Assembly: GCF_900104135.1 (NCBI RefSeq)
Contig: NZ_FNIV01000013.1
Span: 33,434-97,433, forward strand
Length of the DNA stretch: 64,000 nt
Source of the DNA: Halomonas shengliensis
GTDB lineage: Bacteria > Pseudomonadota > Gammaproteobacteria > Pseudomonadales > Halomonadaceae
Reading direction: 5' to 3'
The notes under the pieces are model-generated. The model searched no databases. It had not been told where the DNA came from and worked only from the letters and a program-made list of their open reading frames with translations. Below, piece after piece: positions 57,534 to 64,000 of the stretch (position 1 is its first letter; every line of letters starts with the position of its first letter). A program made the translations under genes and the position numbers.

Positions 57534-57905
57534 TTACTTGAGCTCCACGCCCGCGCCGGCTTCTTCCAGCTTGGCCTTGGCCGCTTCTGCATCTTCCTTG
57601 GACATGCCTTCCTTGATGGTCGCCGGCGCGCCGTCGACGGCACCCTTGGCTTCCTTCAGGCCGAGGCCGGTGATCTCGCGAACCACCTTGATCACGTTGA
57701 CCTTCTTGTCGCCGGCGCTGGTCAGCACCAGGTCGAACTCGGTCTGCTCCTCGGCGGCGGCGGCTTCACCACCACCCGGGCCGGCCACGACGGCGGCGGC
57801 GGCAGAGACGCCGAACTTCTCTTCCATGGCCTCGATCAGCTCGACCACTTCCATCACGGACATGTCGGCGACGGCGTTGATGATGTCTTCTTTGGTCAGT
57901 GCCAT
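57534..57905 (-). CDS. rplL: 50S ribosomal protein L7/L12
   Basis: 123-residue bL12, the multicopy stalk protein that recruits translational GTPases. N-terminal dimer part [20 protein letters not shown], an Ala/Gly/Glu hinge ([18 protein letters not shown]) and the C-terminal domain [20 protein letters not shown]. The ATG at 57905 is chosen over a start two codons upstream. Confidence 0.99.
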   Translation of the reverse strand: MALTKEDIINAVADMSVMEVVELIEAMEEKFGVSAAAAVVAGPGGGEAAAAEEQTEFDLVLTSAGDKKVNVIKVVREITGLGLKEAKGAVDGAPATIKEGMSKEDAEAAKAKLEEAGAGVELK

Positions 57906-57994
57906 TGTCACGTTTCCTAACTTTGCGGGAGCGACGCTCGGGCGTCGACTCGGGATTCAGTATTCGATTCGAGCTAGCGCGGGGAGTTCGCCGT

Positions 57995-58498
57995 TCAGGC
58001 GGCCTCCTCCTGCTTCTGGTCGCGCAGGGCGGCCAGGGTACGAACCAGCTTGCCGGCGGATGCCTCCTTCATGACGGACATCAGCTTGGCGATGGCCTCG
58101 TCGTAGGTCGGCAGGGTCGCCAGGCGGTCCAGGTCGGCGGCCGGGATCAGCTCGCCCTCGTAGGCCAGCGCCTTGACCTCGAAGTTCTTCTCCTCCTTGG
58201 CAAACTCCTTGAACAGGCGGGCGGCGGCGCCCGGGTGCTCGTAGGAGAAGGCCAGCAGGGTCGGACCCGAGAAGGTCTCGTCCAGGATCTCCCAGGGAGT
58301 TCCGGACAGGGCGCGGCGTGCCAGGGTGTTGCGGACAACACGCAGCTGGACGCCATTCTCGCGGGCCTGCTTGCGCAGGTCGGTCATCTTGCTGACCGAG
58401 ACGCCACGAGAATCGGCAACTACGACGGAGAGCGCATCCTTGGCCGCTTCACTGACCTCGGCAACAATCGCCTTCTTGCCTTCGAGTGCTAGTGGCAC
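57995..58498 (-). CDS. rplJ: 50S ribosomal protein L10
   Basis: 167 residues from a GTG start at 58498 ([20 protein letters not shown] follows), which has AAGGAG 8 bases upstream and matches the E. coli L10 beginning; a longer upstream frame covers the leader and is rejected. L10 anchors L12 dimers and, with L12, represses its own mRNA in E. coli. The C-terminal helix ([15 protein letters not shown]) binds L12. Confidence 0.96.
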   Translation of the reverse strand: MPLALEGKKAIVAEVSEAAKDALSVVVADSRGVSVSKMTDLRKQARENGVQLRVVRNTLARRALSGTPWEILDETFSGPTLLAFSYEHPGAAARLFKEFAKEEKNFEVKALAYEGELIPAADLDRLATLPTYDEAIAKLMSVMKEASAGKLVRTLAALRDQKQEEAA

Positions 58499-58770
58499 AG
58501 TGATCACTCCTTCGTGCCGGAACCTCGCGATGAGGGTTCCGGTGGTTACCATCTCTCCCGCTCGCCCGAGGGCGTGGCGGGAGTCCTGGGTGATGGTGCT
58601 CACCAGAAGCCTGGCGGCAACACCATCTGCGCAGGCCACCCCTAGCGGGGTGATTAAGCCGCCTCAGCGAAGCGAGGCGGCACCTGCGGTCTTTGACGGT
58701 GCCCCGCCGGCGAGACTTGCTCGACACGGGGACCGCAAAGTTCTTGCTGAATGTTCGACCGTTCGCCCGA
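58499..58770 (-). promoter_or_regulatory. rplA-rplJ leader with two hairpins (probable L10 autoregulation)
   Basis: A 272-base untranslated leader. It holds the hairpin GCCGCCTC-N8-GAGGCGGC (58658-58681), followed by TTAA on the minus strand, and CCGGAACC/GGTTCCGG (58517-58542) ending 6 bases before the AAGGAG of rplJ. The layout agrees with the long rplJ leader in which L10-L12 binding controls translation in E. coli. No clear promoter hexamers were found. Confidence 0.6.
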
Positions 58771-59463
58771 TCACACCAGGGCGGAATGGTCGATGGTCAG
58801 GCCCGGGCCCATGGTGGTGGACAGGGTGACCTTCTTGAAGTAAATGCCCTTGGAGGTGCTCGGCTTGAGCTTCTTCAGGTCGGCGACCAGCGCCTCCAGA
58901 TTGCCCTGGATGGCGGTCGCGTCGAAGTCGACCTTGCCAAGAGTGGTATGGATGATGCCGTTCTTGTCGGTACGGAAGCGCACCTGGCCGGCCTTTGCGT
59001 TCTTCACCGCGGTGGCGACGTCCGGGGTCACGGTGCCGACCTTGGGGTTCGGCATCAGGCCGCGCGGGCCGAGGATCTGACCCAGCTGGCCGACGACGCG
59101 CATGGCGTCCGGCGAGGCGATCACCACGTCGAAGTCGAGCTGGCCCTTCTTGACCTGCTCGGCCAGGCCATCCATGCCGACGATGTCGGCACCGGCGTCC
59201 TTGGCCGCGTCGGCGTTGGCACCCTGGGTGAAGACCGCCACGCGGACGTCCTTGCCGGTACCGTTGGGCATTACGGTCGCGCCGCGGACCACCTGGTCGG
59301 ACTTGCGCGGGTCGACGCCGAGGTTGATGGCGACGTCCAGGGACTCCTTGAACTTGACGGTGGAGAGCTCGGCCAGCAGGGCCACCGCCTCCTCGAGGGA
59401 GTAGGCCTTGGTGGGGTCGACCTTCTCGCGAATCATCTGTGCGCGCTTGGACAGCTTGGCCAT
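58771..59463 (-). CDS. rplA: 50S ribosomal protein L1
   Basis: 230-residue uL1 of the mobile stalk, and repressor of rplKA mRNA in E. coli. [20 protein letters not shown] start; family signature [15 protein letters not shown]. Begins 2 bases after the rplK stop, hence coupled. Confidence 0.99.
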   Translation of the reverse strand: MAKLSKRAQMIREKVDPTKAYSLEEAVALLAELSTVKFKESLDVAINLGVDPRKSDQVVRGATVMPNGTGKDVRVAVFTQGANADAAKDAGADIVGMDGLAEQVKKGQLDFDVVIASPDAMRVVGQLGQILGPRGLMPNPKVGTVTPDVATAVKNAKAGQVRFRTDKNGIIHTTLGKVDFDATAIQGNLEALVADLKKLKPSTSKGIYFKKVTLSTTMGPGLTIDHSALV

Positions 59464-59465
59464 GA

Positions 59466-59897
59466 TCAGAGACCCTCCACGTTCAGGCCCATGCTGCGGG
59501 CACTACCGGCAATGGTACGCACCGCGGCGTCGAGATCGGCAGCCGTCAGATCCGGCTCCTTGGTCTTGGCGATCTCCTCGAGCTGCTCGCGGGTCACGGT
59601 ACCGACCTTCTTCTTGTTCGGCTCACCGGAGCCGGACTTGATGCCAGCGGCCTTCTTCAGCAGGACCGCGGCGGGCGGGGTCTTGGTGACGAAGGTGAAG
59701 CTGCGGTCGGAGTAGACGGTGATCACCACCGGAGTGGGCAGACCCGGCTCGATGTCCTGAGTCTCGGCGTTGAACGCCTTGCAGAACTCCATGATGTTCA
59801 CGCCGTGCTGACCCAGCGCGGGGCCCACGGGGGGACTCGGGTTGGCCTTACCAGCTGCCACCTGCAGCTTGATGTAAGCCTGTACTTTCTTGGCCAT
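59466..59897 (-). CDS. rplK: 50S ribosomal protein L11
   Basis: 143-residue uL11 at the GTPase centre, required for RelA activation. [20 protein letters not shown] start with the proline-rich turn [20 protein letters not shown]. The N-terminal lysines correspond to PrmA methylation sites. Confidence 0.99.
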   Translation of the reverse strand: MAKKVQAYIKLQVAAGKANPSPPVGPALGQHGVNIMEFCKAFNAETQDIEPGLPTPVVITVYSDRSFTFVTKTPPAAVLLKKAAGIKSGSGEPNKKKVGTVTREQLEEIAKTKEPDLTAADLDAAVRTIAGSARSMGLNVEGL

Positions 59898-59986
59898 GAT
59901 AGGACTCCAGTTGGGTAATAGCGCCTTTCGGCTCCCCGGTGATGCGGCCGTTGCCCGGCCGCGATGTCAGCGCCTGGCGGAGCGGA

Positions 59987-60520
59987 TCACTCCTTCTCCA
60001 CCTGCGCGAATTCCAGCTCGACGGGGGTCGAGCGCCCGAAGATCAGCACGCTGACCTGCAGGCGGCTCTTGTCGTAGTTGACCTCTTCGACCACGCCGTT
60101 GAAGTCGGCGAAGGGGCCATCGATGACGCGCACGGACTGGCCCGGCTCGAACAGCGTCTTGGGACGCGGCTTGTCGGTGCCGTCCTGCACCCGACGCAGG
60201 ATGGCGTCGGCTTCCTTCTGGGTGATGGGCGCCGGCTTCTCCTTGGTACCGCCGATGAACCCCATGACGCGCGGGGTCTCGTTGACCAGGTGCCAGGTCT
60301 CGTCGTCCATCTCCATCTCGACCAGCACATAGCCGGGATAGAACTTGCGCTCGCTCTTGCGGCGCTTGCCGTCACGCATCTCGACGACTTCCTCGGTGGG
60401 CACCAGGATCTCGCCGAAGCGGTCCTCCATGCCGAACATCTTCACGCGCTCCTTGAGGGAGCGCATGACATGCTTCTCGAAGCCGGAGTAGGCGTGAACG
60501 ACGTACCAACGCTTGGACAT
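59987..60520 (-). CDS. nusG: transcription termination/antitermination factor NusG
   Basis: 177 residues. NGN domain [21 protein letters not shown]-terminal KOW domain [20 protein letters not shown] that contacts Rho or S10. The ATG at 60520 is supported by exact family start; the open frame continues upstream through secE in another phase and is rejected. 8 bases after secE. Confidence 0.98.
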   Translation of the reverse strand: MSKRWYVVHAYSGFEKHVMRSLKERVKMFGMEDRFGEILVPTEEVVEMRDGKRRKSERKFYPGYVLVEMEMDDETWHLVNETPRVMGFIGGTKEKPAPITQKEADAILRRVQDGTDKPRPKTLFEPGQSVRVIDGPFADFNGVVEEVNYDKSRLQVSVLIFGRSTPVELEFAQVEKE

Positions 60521-60528
60521 GAGGGCTC

Positions 60529-60897
60529 CTAACCGATAACGCCGGACATCGCCCAGCCAAGAAGGGTGTCGATCAGCCACAGCATCAGGCCGACCACCAG
60601 CACGGCGACCAGCACGATGGCGGTGGTCTGCACGGTCTCGGGGCGGGTCGGCCACACCACGCGCTGGATCTCTTTCTTGGCGGCGCGAGCAAGCTCGGTC
60701 AGGCTGCGCCCCTTGGCGGTGGTCAGCGCCACCAGGGCGGCCACGACCGAGAGCGCCACCACGCCCAGCACGCGGTAGAGCAGTGCCTGGTCGGCAAAAT
60801 AGGTGTTGCCGACCACCGCCAGCACCACCAGAGTGACGACAACCGCCCACTTGAGTCCGTCGTGGCGCGACTCTTGCACCTCGGCGCTTTGTTTCAT
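60529..60897 (-). CDS. secE: protein translocase subunit SecE
   Basis: 122 residues with three membrane helices, the long gammaproteobacterial form. Essential conserved cytoplasmic segment [20 protein letters not shown] followed by the third helix [20 protein letters not shown]. First protein gene after tRNA-Trp; partner of SecY encoded in this window. Confidence 0.97.
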   Translation of the reverse strand: MKQSAEVQESRHDGLKWAVVVTLVVLAVVGNTYFADQALLYRVLGVVALSVVAALVALTTAKGRSLTELARAAKKEIQRVVWPTRPETVQTTAIVLVAVLVVGLMLWLIDTLLGWAMSGVIG

Positions 60898-60971
60898 GAC
60901 AACGAGACTCCTCAGGGTGCGGCAATCGAAACGTGAAATCTTTCAGGGAAGCATGCCAGCCTGGGGAAGAC

Positions 60972-61047
<76 letters not shown>

Positions 61048-61096
61048 GTATCTGCATGACACCACCCTTTGCAGGCGGCTTGCTACAGCGGGCGCC

Positions 61097-61125
61097 ATGA
61101 TAGCGAAAGCCGTTTCGCCTGGCAA
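61097..61125 (-). promoter_or_regulatory. promoter of tRNA-Trp-secE-nusG
   Basis: On the minus strand TTGCCA (61120-61125), 17-base spacer, TATCAT (61097-61102), about 50 bases before the tRNA. Confidence 0.7.
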
Positions 61126-61161
61126 CCCCTCTCTCCGCGACACACCCGCCGGGAAGAAAGA

Positions 61162-61189
61162 GAAAAGGCGAGCCTGGGCTCGCCTTTTC
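61162..61189 (-). terminator. terminator after tRNA-Thr
   Basis: GAAAAGGCGAGC, 4-base loop, GCTCGCCTTTTC: a 12-bp stem with T run, 4 bases beyond the CCA end of tRNA-Thr. It ends the Tyr-Gly-Thr tRNA transcript before the place where tufB lies in many relatives. Confidence 0.9.
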
Positions 61190-61193
61190 GATG

Positions 61194-61268
61194 TGGAGCT
61201 CATGGACGGATTTGAACCGTCGACCTCACCCTTACCAAGGGTGTGCTCTACCCCTGAGCTACATGAGC
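61194..61268 (-). tRNA. tRNA-Thr (anticodon GGT)
   Basis: 75 bases including CCA. Acceptor GCTCATG/CATGAGC; anticodon stem CACCC/GGGTG encloses TTGGTAA, anticodon GGT for ACC/ACU codons. Last of three linked tRNAs. Confidence 0.97.
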
Positions 61269-61291
61269 GCAACCTTTGCATCCGAAGATGC

Positions 61292-61365
<74 letters not shown>

Positions 61366-61416
61366 CTGCCCACTCTTTGCGACCTCGATGACTCACCCGT
61401 CACCGCGATCTGATTC

Positions 61417-61500
<84 letters not shown>

Positions 61501-61512
61501 AACTGGCGGTAT

Positions 61513-61540
61513 ATCTTATCACCGCAGGCCCCGATGTCAA
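61513..61540 (-). promoter_or_regulatory. promoter of the tRNA-Tyr-Gly-Thr unit
   Basis: On the minus strand TTGACA (61535-61540), 16-base spacer, TAAGAT (61513-61518), immediately upstream of tRNA-Tyr. Confidence 0.8.
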
Positions 61541-61620
61541 GTTGCTGTTTTATCAGCTTCTTCGACCGGCGACGCACCACGCTTCGTGCTGCCCTTCGCC
61601 TCGGAACGCGGCGCATTGTG

Positions 61621-62460
61621 TCAAAGCAGCATGGAAAACGCAAGCCCCGCACGGATCTTTTCCAGCCCCACCGGTGCCGGCACCCACGGCGCCCCGGCCA
61701 TGCGCCCTGCCCGCTCCGCCGCGGTGAGCGGGAAGCAGGCCTCGAGCCCGCCGTAGACCATGTCGGGCCACACCGCGTGGGGCACCTGCAGCCCGCGGGA
61801 GACGACCCTCGCATCGCCGCCGGTGACCAGCAGCGGCAGCGCCACCCCCTCGCTGTCGCACACCTCCGCATAGACCCGGTTGATGGCGCTGACCGCGGCC
61901 ATGTAGATGCCGTGGTTCACCGCCTCCACCGTGCGCCGCCCCGGCACCAGCAACTCCTCCGCCTCGCTGTCCGGGTCGATCGCCACGTTGCGGGTGCCGA
62001 GCTTGAGGCTCTCCTTCATCAGCCGCAGGCCGGGCAGGATGTAGCCGCCCAGGTGGCGGCCGCCGGGGAGCACGAAATCGATGGTGATGGCACTGCCGCA
62101 GTCCACCGCGCAGCACCCCCCGGCCAGCTGGTAGCCGGCCAGGGCGCCCAGCCAGCGGTCGACGCCGAGACGCTCGGGCTCCTCGTAGCCGTTGGTCACG
62201 CCCAGCGCCTCCGGGGTCGAGCGCGCCACGTGCACGCTGCCCACCCGCTGGCGCAGCAGGGCGACGGTCTCGTCCAGCACCGCACGGCGTGCCACGCTGG
62301 AGATGCGCACCGCCTCCACCACGTCGAGGTCGGGGATATCCGCGCCCGGGCGCCACTCCTCGCGGGTCCACACCGCACCCCGGGAACGGATCTCGCTGCT
62401 GTCGGCATCCTTCAGGCGCCACTTCGAGAGGGTATTGCCGATATCCAGGTCAAGAATCAT
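61621..62460 (-). CDS. coaX: type III pantothenate kinase
   Basis: 279 residues. First enzyme of coenzyme A synthesis, potassium-dependent type III fold. Phosphate motif DLDIGNTLSKW near residue 4, ERLGVDRWLGALAGYQL, CGSAITIDFV and the C-terminal LLVTGGDA. The type III form replaces the E. coli-type coaA that lies beside birA in E. coli. Its start overlaps the birA end by 4 bases. Confidence 0.94.
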   Translation of the reverse strand: MILDLDIGNTLSKWRLKDADSSEIRSRGAVWTREEWRPGADIPDLDVVEAVRISSVARRAVLDETVALLRQRVGSVHVARSTPEALGVTNGYEEPERLGVDRWLGALAGYQLAGGCCAVDCGSAITIDFVLPGGRHLGGYILPGLRLMKESLKLGTRNVAIDPDSEAEELLVPGRRTVEAVNHGIYMAAVSAINRVYAEVCDSEGVALPLLVTGGDARVVSRGLQVPHAVWPDMVYGGLEACFPLTAAERAGRMAGAPWVPAPVGLEKIRAGLAFSMLL

Positions 62461-63440
62461 GGTCGCACGCGCACGCTGATCTCCCCTCCCGCCAGGGCAT
62501 GCCGACGACCCGACCGGCTGACCATCAGGTTGCCCGACGCATCGACGCCCTCGGCCGTCGCCACCTCTCGTCCCTGGCCGTTGAGGATATCCACCTCGCG
62601 GCCGGCGAAGGCGTGGCGCGCGTTCCAGGCGTCACGCCAGGGGGCGAAGCCCTCACGCTCGAAGTCGGCGACCAGCGGCAGCAGCGCCTCCAGCAGGTCC
62701 ACCGCCAGGACGTTGCGCGAGATGCCCGGGACCTGGTCCTCCACGGCCGCGGCCGGCTGATCCATGGTGCCGCGGAAGGTCTCGGGCAGGGAGACGTTGA
62801 TGCCCATGCCGATCACCACCTCGCAGGGGCCCGAGGCATCGCCGCTGACCTCCACCAGGATCCCGGCGAGCTTGCCGAAACCGCCCTCGGGGGTCTCGAA
62901 GAGCACATCGTTGGGCCACTTCAGGCACGGCCTGGCGCCGCGGGCCTCCAGCACCTGTGCCAGAGCCACGCCCACCGCCAGGCTGAGCCCCTCCAGGGCG
63001 GCGATGCCGGAATCCACCCGCCAGCCCAGCGAGAGCATCAGGCTGCGCCCCCAGGGGGTGTTCCAGGTCCGCCCGCGGCGGCCGCGCCCCGCGCTCTGCT
63101 GCTCCACCAGGCACACCTCGCCGTGCCCCGCCCCATGGGCGAAGCGCTCGCGCAGGAAGGCGTTGGACGAGGGCAGCGTCTCCTCGACGAACAGCCGGGT
63201 CAGGTGGGTACGCGCCTGGCGCGAGAGGCCGGCGACGATGCGCGGGCCATCGAGGAGCTCCAGCGGCTCGGCGAGGCGATACCCCTGCCCCTTCACCGCC
63301 TCCATGGCGATGCCCAGCGACTCGAGCTTGTGCAACTGCTTCCAGACCGCCGCCCGGGACACCCCGAGCTGCTCGCCGAGCTGCTGCCCGGAATGGAACT
63401 CGCCATCGCTCAGCAGGCGTATCAGATCACCGATGGTCAT
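62457..63440 (-). CDS. birA: biotin protein ligase / biotin operon repressor
   Basis: 327-residue bifunctional BirA. N-terminal winged helix (GEQLGVSRAAVWKQLHKLES) for repression of biotin genes; central ligase domain with GRGRRGRTWNTPWGRSLMLS (biotinyl-AMP loop) and KWPNDV; small C-terminal SH3-like domain. Upstream and coupled to coaX, directly after the rRNA operon, as the neighbourhood is arranged in many gammaproteobacteria. Confidence 0.96.
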   Translation of the reverse strand: MTIGDLIRLLSDGEFHSGQQLGEQLGVSRAAVWKQLHKLESLGIAMEAVKGQGYRLAEPLELLDGPRIVAGLSRQARTHLTRLFVEETLPSSNAFLRERFAHGAGHGEVCLVEQQSAGRGRRGRTWNTPWGRSLMLSLGWRVDSGIAALEGLSLAVGVALAQVLEARGARPCLKWPNDVLFETPEGGFGKLAGILVEVSGDASGPCEVVIGMGINVSLPETFRGTMDQPAAAVEDQVPGISRNVLAVDLLEALLPLVADFEREGFAPWRDAWNARHAFAGREVDILNGQGREVATAEGVDASGNLMVSRSGRRHALAGGEISVRVRP

Positions 63441-63467
63441 GCATGGGCCCCGACCGGATAAAACGCC

Positions 63468-63497
63468 ATTCTAGCGGAAGCGGCATGCTCCCGGAAA
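63468..63497 (-). promoter_or_regulatory. possible birA promoter
   Basis: On the minus strand TTTCCG (63492-63497), 18-base spacer, TAGAAT (63468-63473), 28 bases before birA. The -35 is weak. Confidence 0.4.
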
Positions 63498-63521
63498 CGC
63501 CGACCACCGGACCCCGAGCGC

Positions 63522-63558
63522 AAAAAGCCCCGACCATCTCACGATGATCGGGGCTTTT
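63522..63558 (-). terminator. distal terminator of the rRNA operon
   Basis: AAAAGCCCCGA and TCGGGGCTTTT arms with an inner CATC/GATG extension and one mismatch, then five T residues on the minus strand. Strong rho-independent terminator before birA. Confidence 0.88.
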
Positions 63559-63561
63559 CTG

Positions 63562-63618
63562 AATAAGTGCCTGACGATGATCCGGGCGGCGCTCCGCTAC
63601 TCTCCATGGGGAGACCCC
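63562..63618 (-). pseudogene. degenerate partial copy of the 5S rRNA 3' end
   Basis: AATAAGTGCCTGACGATGA (63562-63580) is identical to 63690-63708, which spans the 3' end of the true 5S gene. After about 16 unrelated bases it continues CTACTCTCCATGGGGAGACC, close to the 5S sequence CTACTCTCACATGGGGAAAC. It is a remnant of a duplicated 5S tail, too short to function. Confidence 0.7.
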
Positions 63619-63667
63619 CAGAACGACGAAACCCCCCATGGGGAGACCCCCAGAACGACGAAACCCC
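63604..63667. repeat. perfect 32-bp tandem duplication downstream of 5S rRNA
   Basis: Bases 63604-63635 are repeated without change at 63636-63667; the unit starts CCATGGGGAGACCCC and ends GAACGACGAAACCCC. It lies between the 5S remnant and the proximal terminator. The exact identity suggests a recent event. Confidence 0.93.
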
Positions 63668-63686
63668 GACCAGTGGCCGGGGTTTC
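63660..63686 (-). terminator. proximal terminator after 5S rRNA
   Basis: GAAACCCCGACCA and its near complement GGCCGGGGTTTC form a stem just beyond the 5S 3' end; on the minus strand it is followed by only a short T tract, and a second stronger terminator lies at 63522-63558. Confidence 0.75.
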
Positions 63687-63695
63687 TTAATAAGT

Positions 63696-63812
63696 GCCTG
63701 ACGATGACCTACTCTCACATGGGGAAACCCCACACTACCATCGGCGCTGAGCGGTTTCACTGCTGAGTTCGGCATGGGATCAGGTGGTTCACGCTCGCTA
63801 TGGTCGTCAGGC
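63696..63812 (-). rRNA. rrf: 5S ribosomal RNA
   Basis: About 117 bases. On the minus strand it starts GCCTGACGACCATAGCGAGC and ends CATCGTCAGGC, the two ends pairing as helix I. Internal CCGAACTCAGCAGTGAAACC is the conserved loop region. Ends are placed from helix I. Confidence 0.95.
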
Positions 63813-63889
63813 GAAAAGGGTGCGAATCATGCTGGCGAGATCGTCTCGCGTATCCGGCCGTGTGTCATCACAGACCGCTTGGGTGTTAT
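63813..63889 (-). other. 23S-5S spacer
   Basis: 77 bases between the 23S end and 5S on the minus strand, with no tRNA or other gene seen. Confidence 0.7.
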
Positions 63890-64000
63890 ATGGTCAAGCC
63901 TCACGGGCCATTAGTACCGGTTAGCTCAACGCCTTGCAGCGCTTCCACATCCGGCCTATCAACCAGCTGGTCTCGCTGGGCCCTTCAGGAGGCTCGAGGC
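63890..64000 (-). rRNA. rrl: 23S ribosomal RNA, 3' end (partial)
   Basis: The last ~110 bases of 23S rRNA, running off the window edge. Conserved minus-strand pieces: GCCGGATGTGGAAGCGCTGC, AACCGGTACTAATGGCCCGT, GAGGCTTGACCAT. The exact 3' end is set by similarity to the E. coli terminus (GAGGCTTAACC) and may be off by a few bases. Confidence 0.93.

Noticed and set aside
59943..59961. GCGGCC...GGCCGC inverted repeat in the nusG-rplK gap as a terminator
   Set aside because: Stem of only 6 bp with no T run; too little to call.

Overview
The window reads as chromosome of a high-GC moderately halophilic gammaproteobacterium, most likely Halomonadaceae (Halomonas or a close relative). The basis is gene order (rplU-rpmA-obgE-proB with ispB divergent; birA-coaX-tRNA-secE-nusG-rplKAJL-rpoBC running straight into str-S10-spc-alpha), acidic protein tails, and the general look of the proteins. 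This is inference from sequence; no database was searched.

Layout. 1-3451: start of proB, obgE, rpmA and rplU on the minus strand, divergent from ispB, then tRNA-Pro(CGG). 3521-9891: a UspA stress protein with an Anr/FNR-like box, a DASS-type anion/Na+ symporter with a small coupled membrane protein, a membrane TlpA thioredoxin fused to a half-Lgt-like segment, and rapA. 9888-19537: the main accessory block. A YfcH-like epimerase gene is divergent from a nine-gene operon: FAD oxidoreductase, LitR/CarH-type MerR regulator, CPD photolyase, NTF2/SnoaL-like protein, SDR, amine-oxidase-like FAD protein, DUF1365, cyclopropane-fatty-acid-synthase-like methyltransferase and a DUF2878 membrane protein. 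It looks like a light or singlet-oxygen response unit coupling DNA photorepair to modification of unsaturated membrane lipids. Tandem 11-bp T(G/A)TACA boxes lie in the divergent promoter, and a second, off-codon-phase set lies inside the operon. A GGDEF/EAL protein separates it from fabA-fabB, which make the unsaturated fatty acids. 23465-30219: plsC, an RmlD-like protein, ssb, a YajR-like MFS transporter and uvrA, followed by a heptamer tandem repeat.

30449-60897 is the transcription/translation super-cluster, all on the minus strand and read from high to low coordinates: secE-nusG, rplK-rplA, rplJ-rplL, rpoB-rpoC, rpsL-rpsG-fusA-tuf, then S10, spc and alpha operons ending at rplQ. Good promoters were found before tRNA-Trp/secE, rpsL, rpsJ (a perfect TTGACA-N17-TATAAT) and rpsM, with an attenuator-like terminator between rplL and rpoB. 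60972-61500 holds tRNA-Trp, Thr, Gly and Tyr without the tufB found between Thr and Trp in many relatives. 61621-63440 is coaX-birA. The right edge is the end of an rRNA operon: 5S and the 3' tip of 23S on the minus strand, with a degenerate partial copy of the 5S end and a perfect 32-bp tandem duplication between two terminators.

No CRISPR array, prophage, insertion sequence or integrase was seen. Most other long reading frames are antisense shadows caused by the high GC content. Residues at the classical rifampicin (RpoB) and streptomycin (RpsL) sites look wild type.
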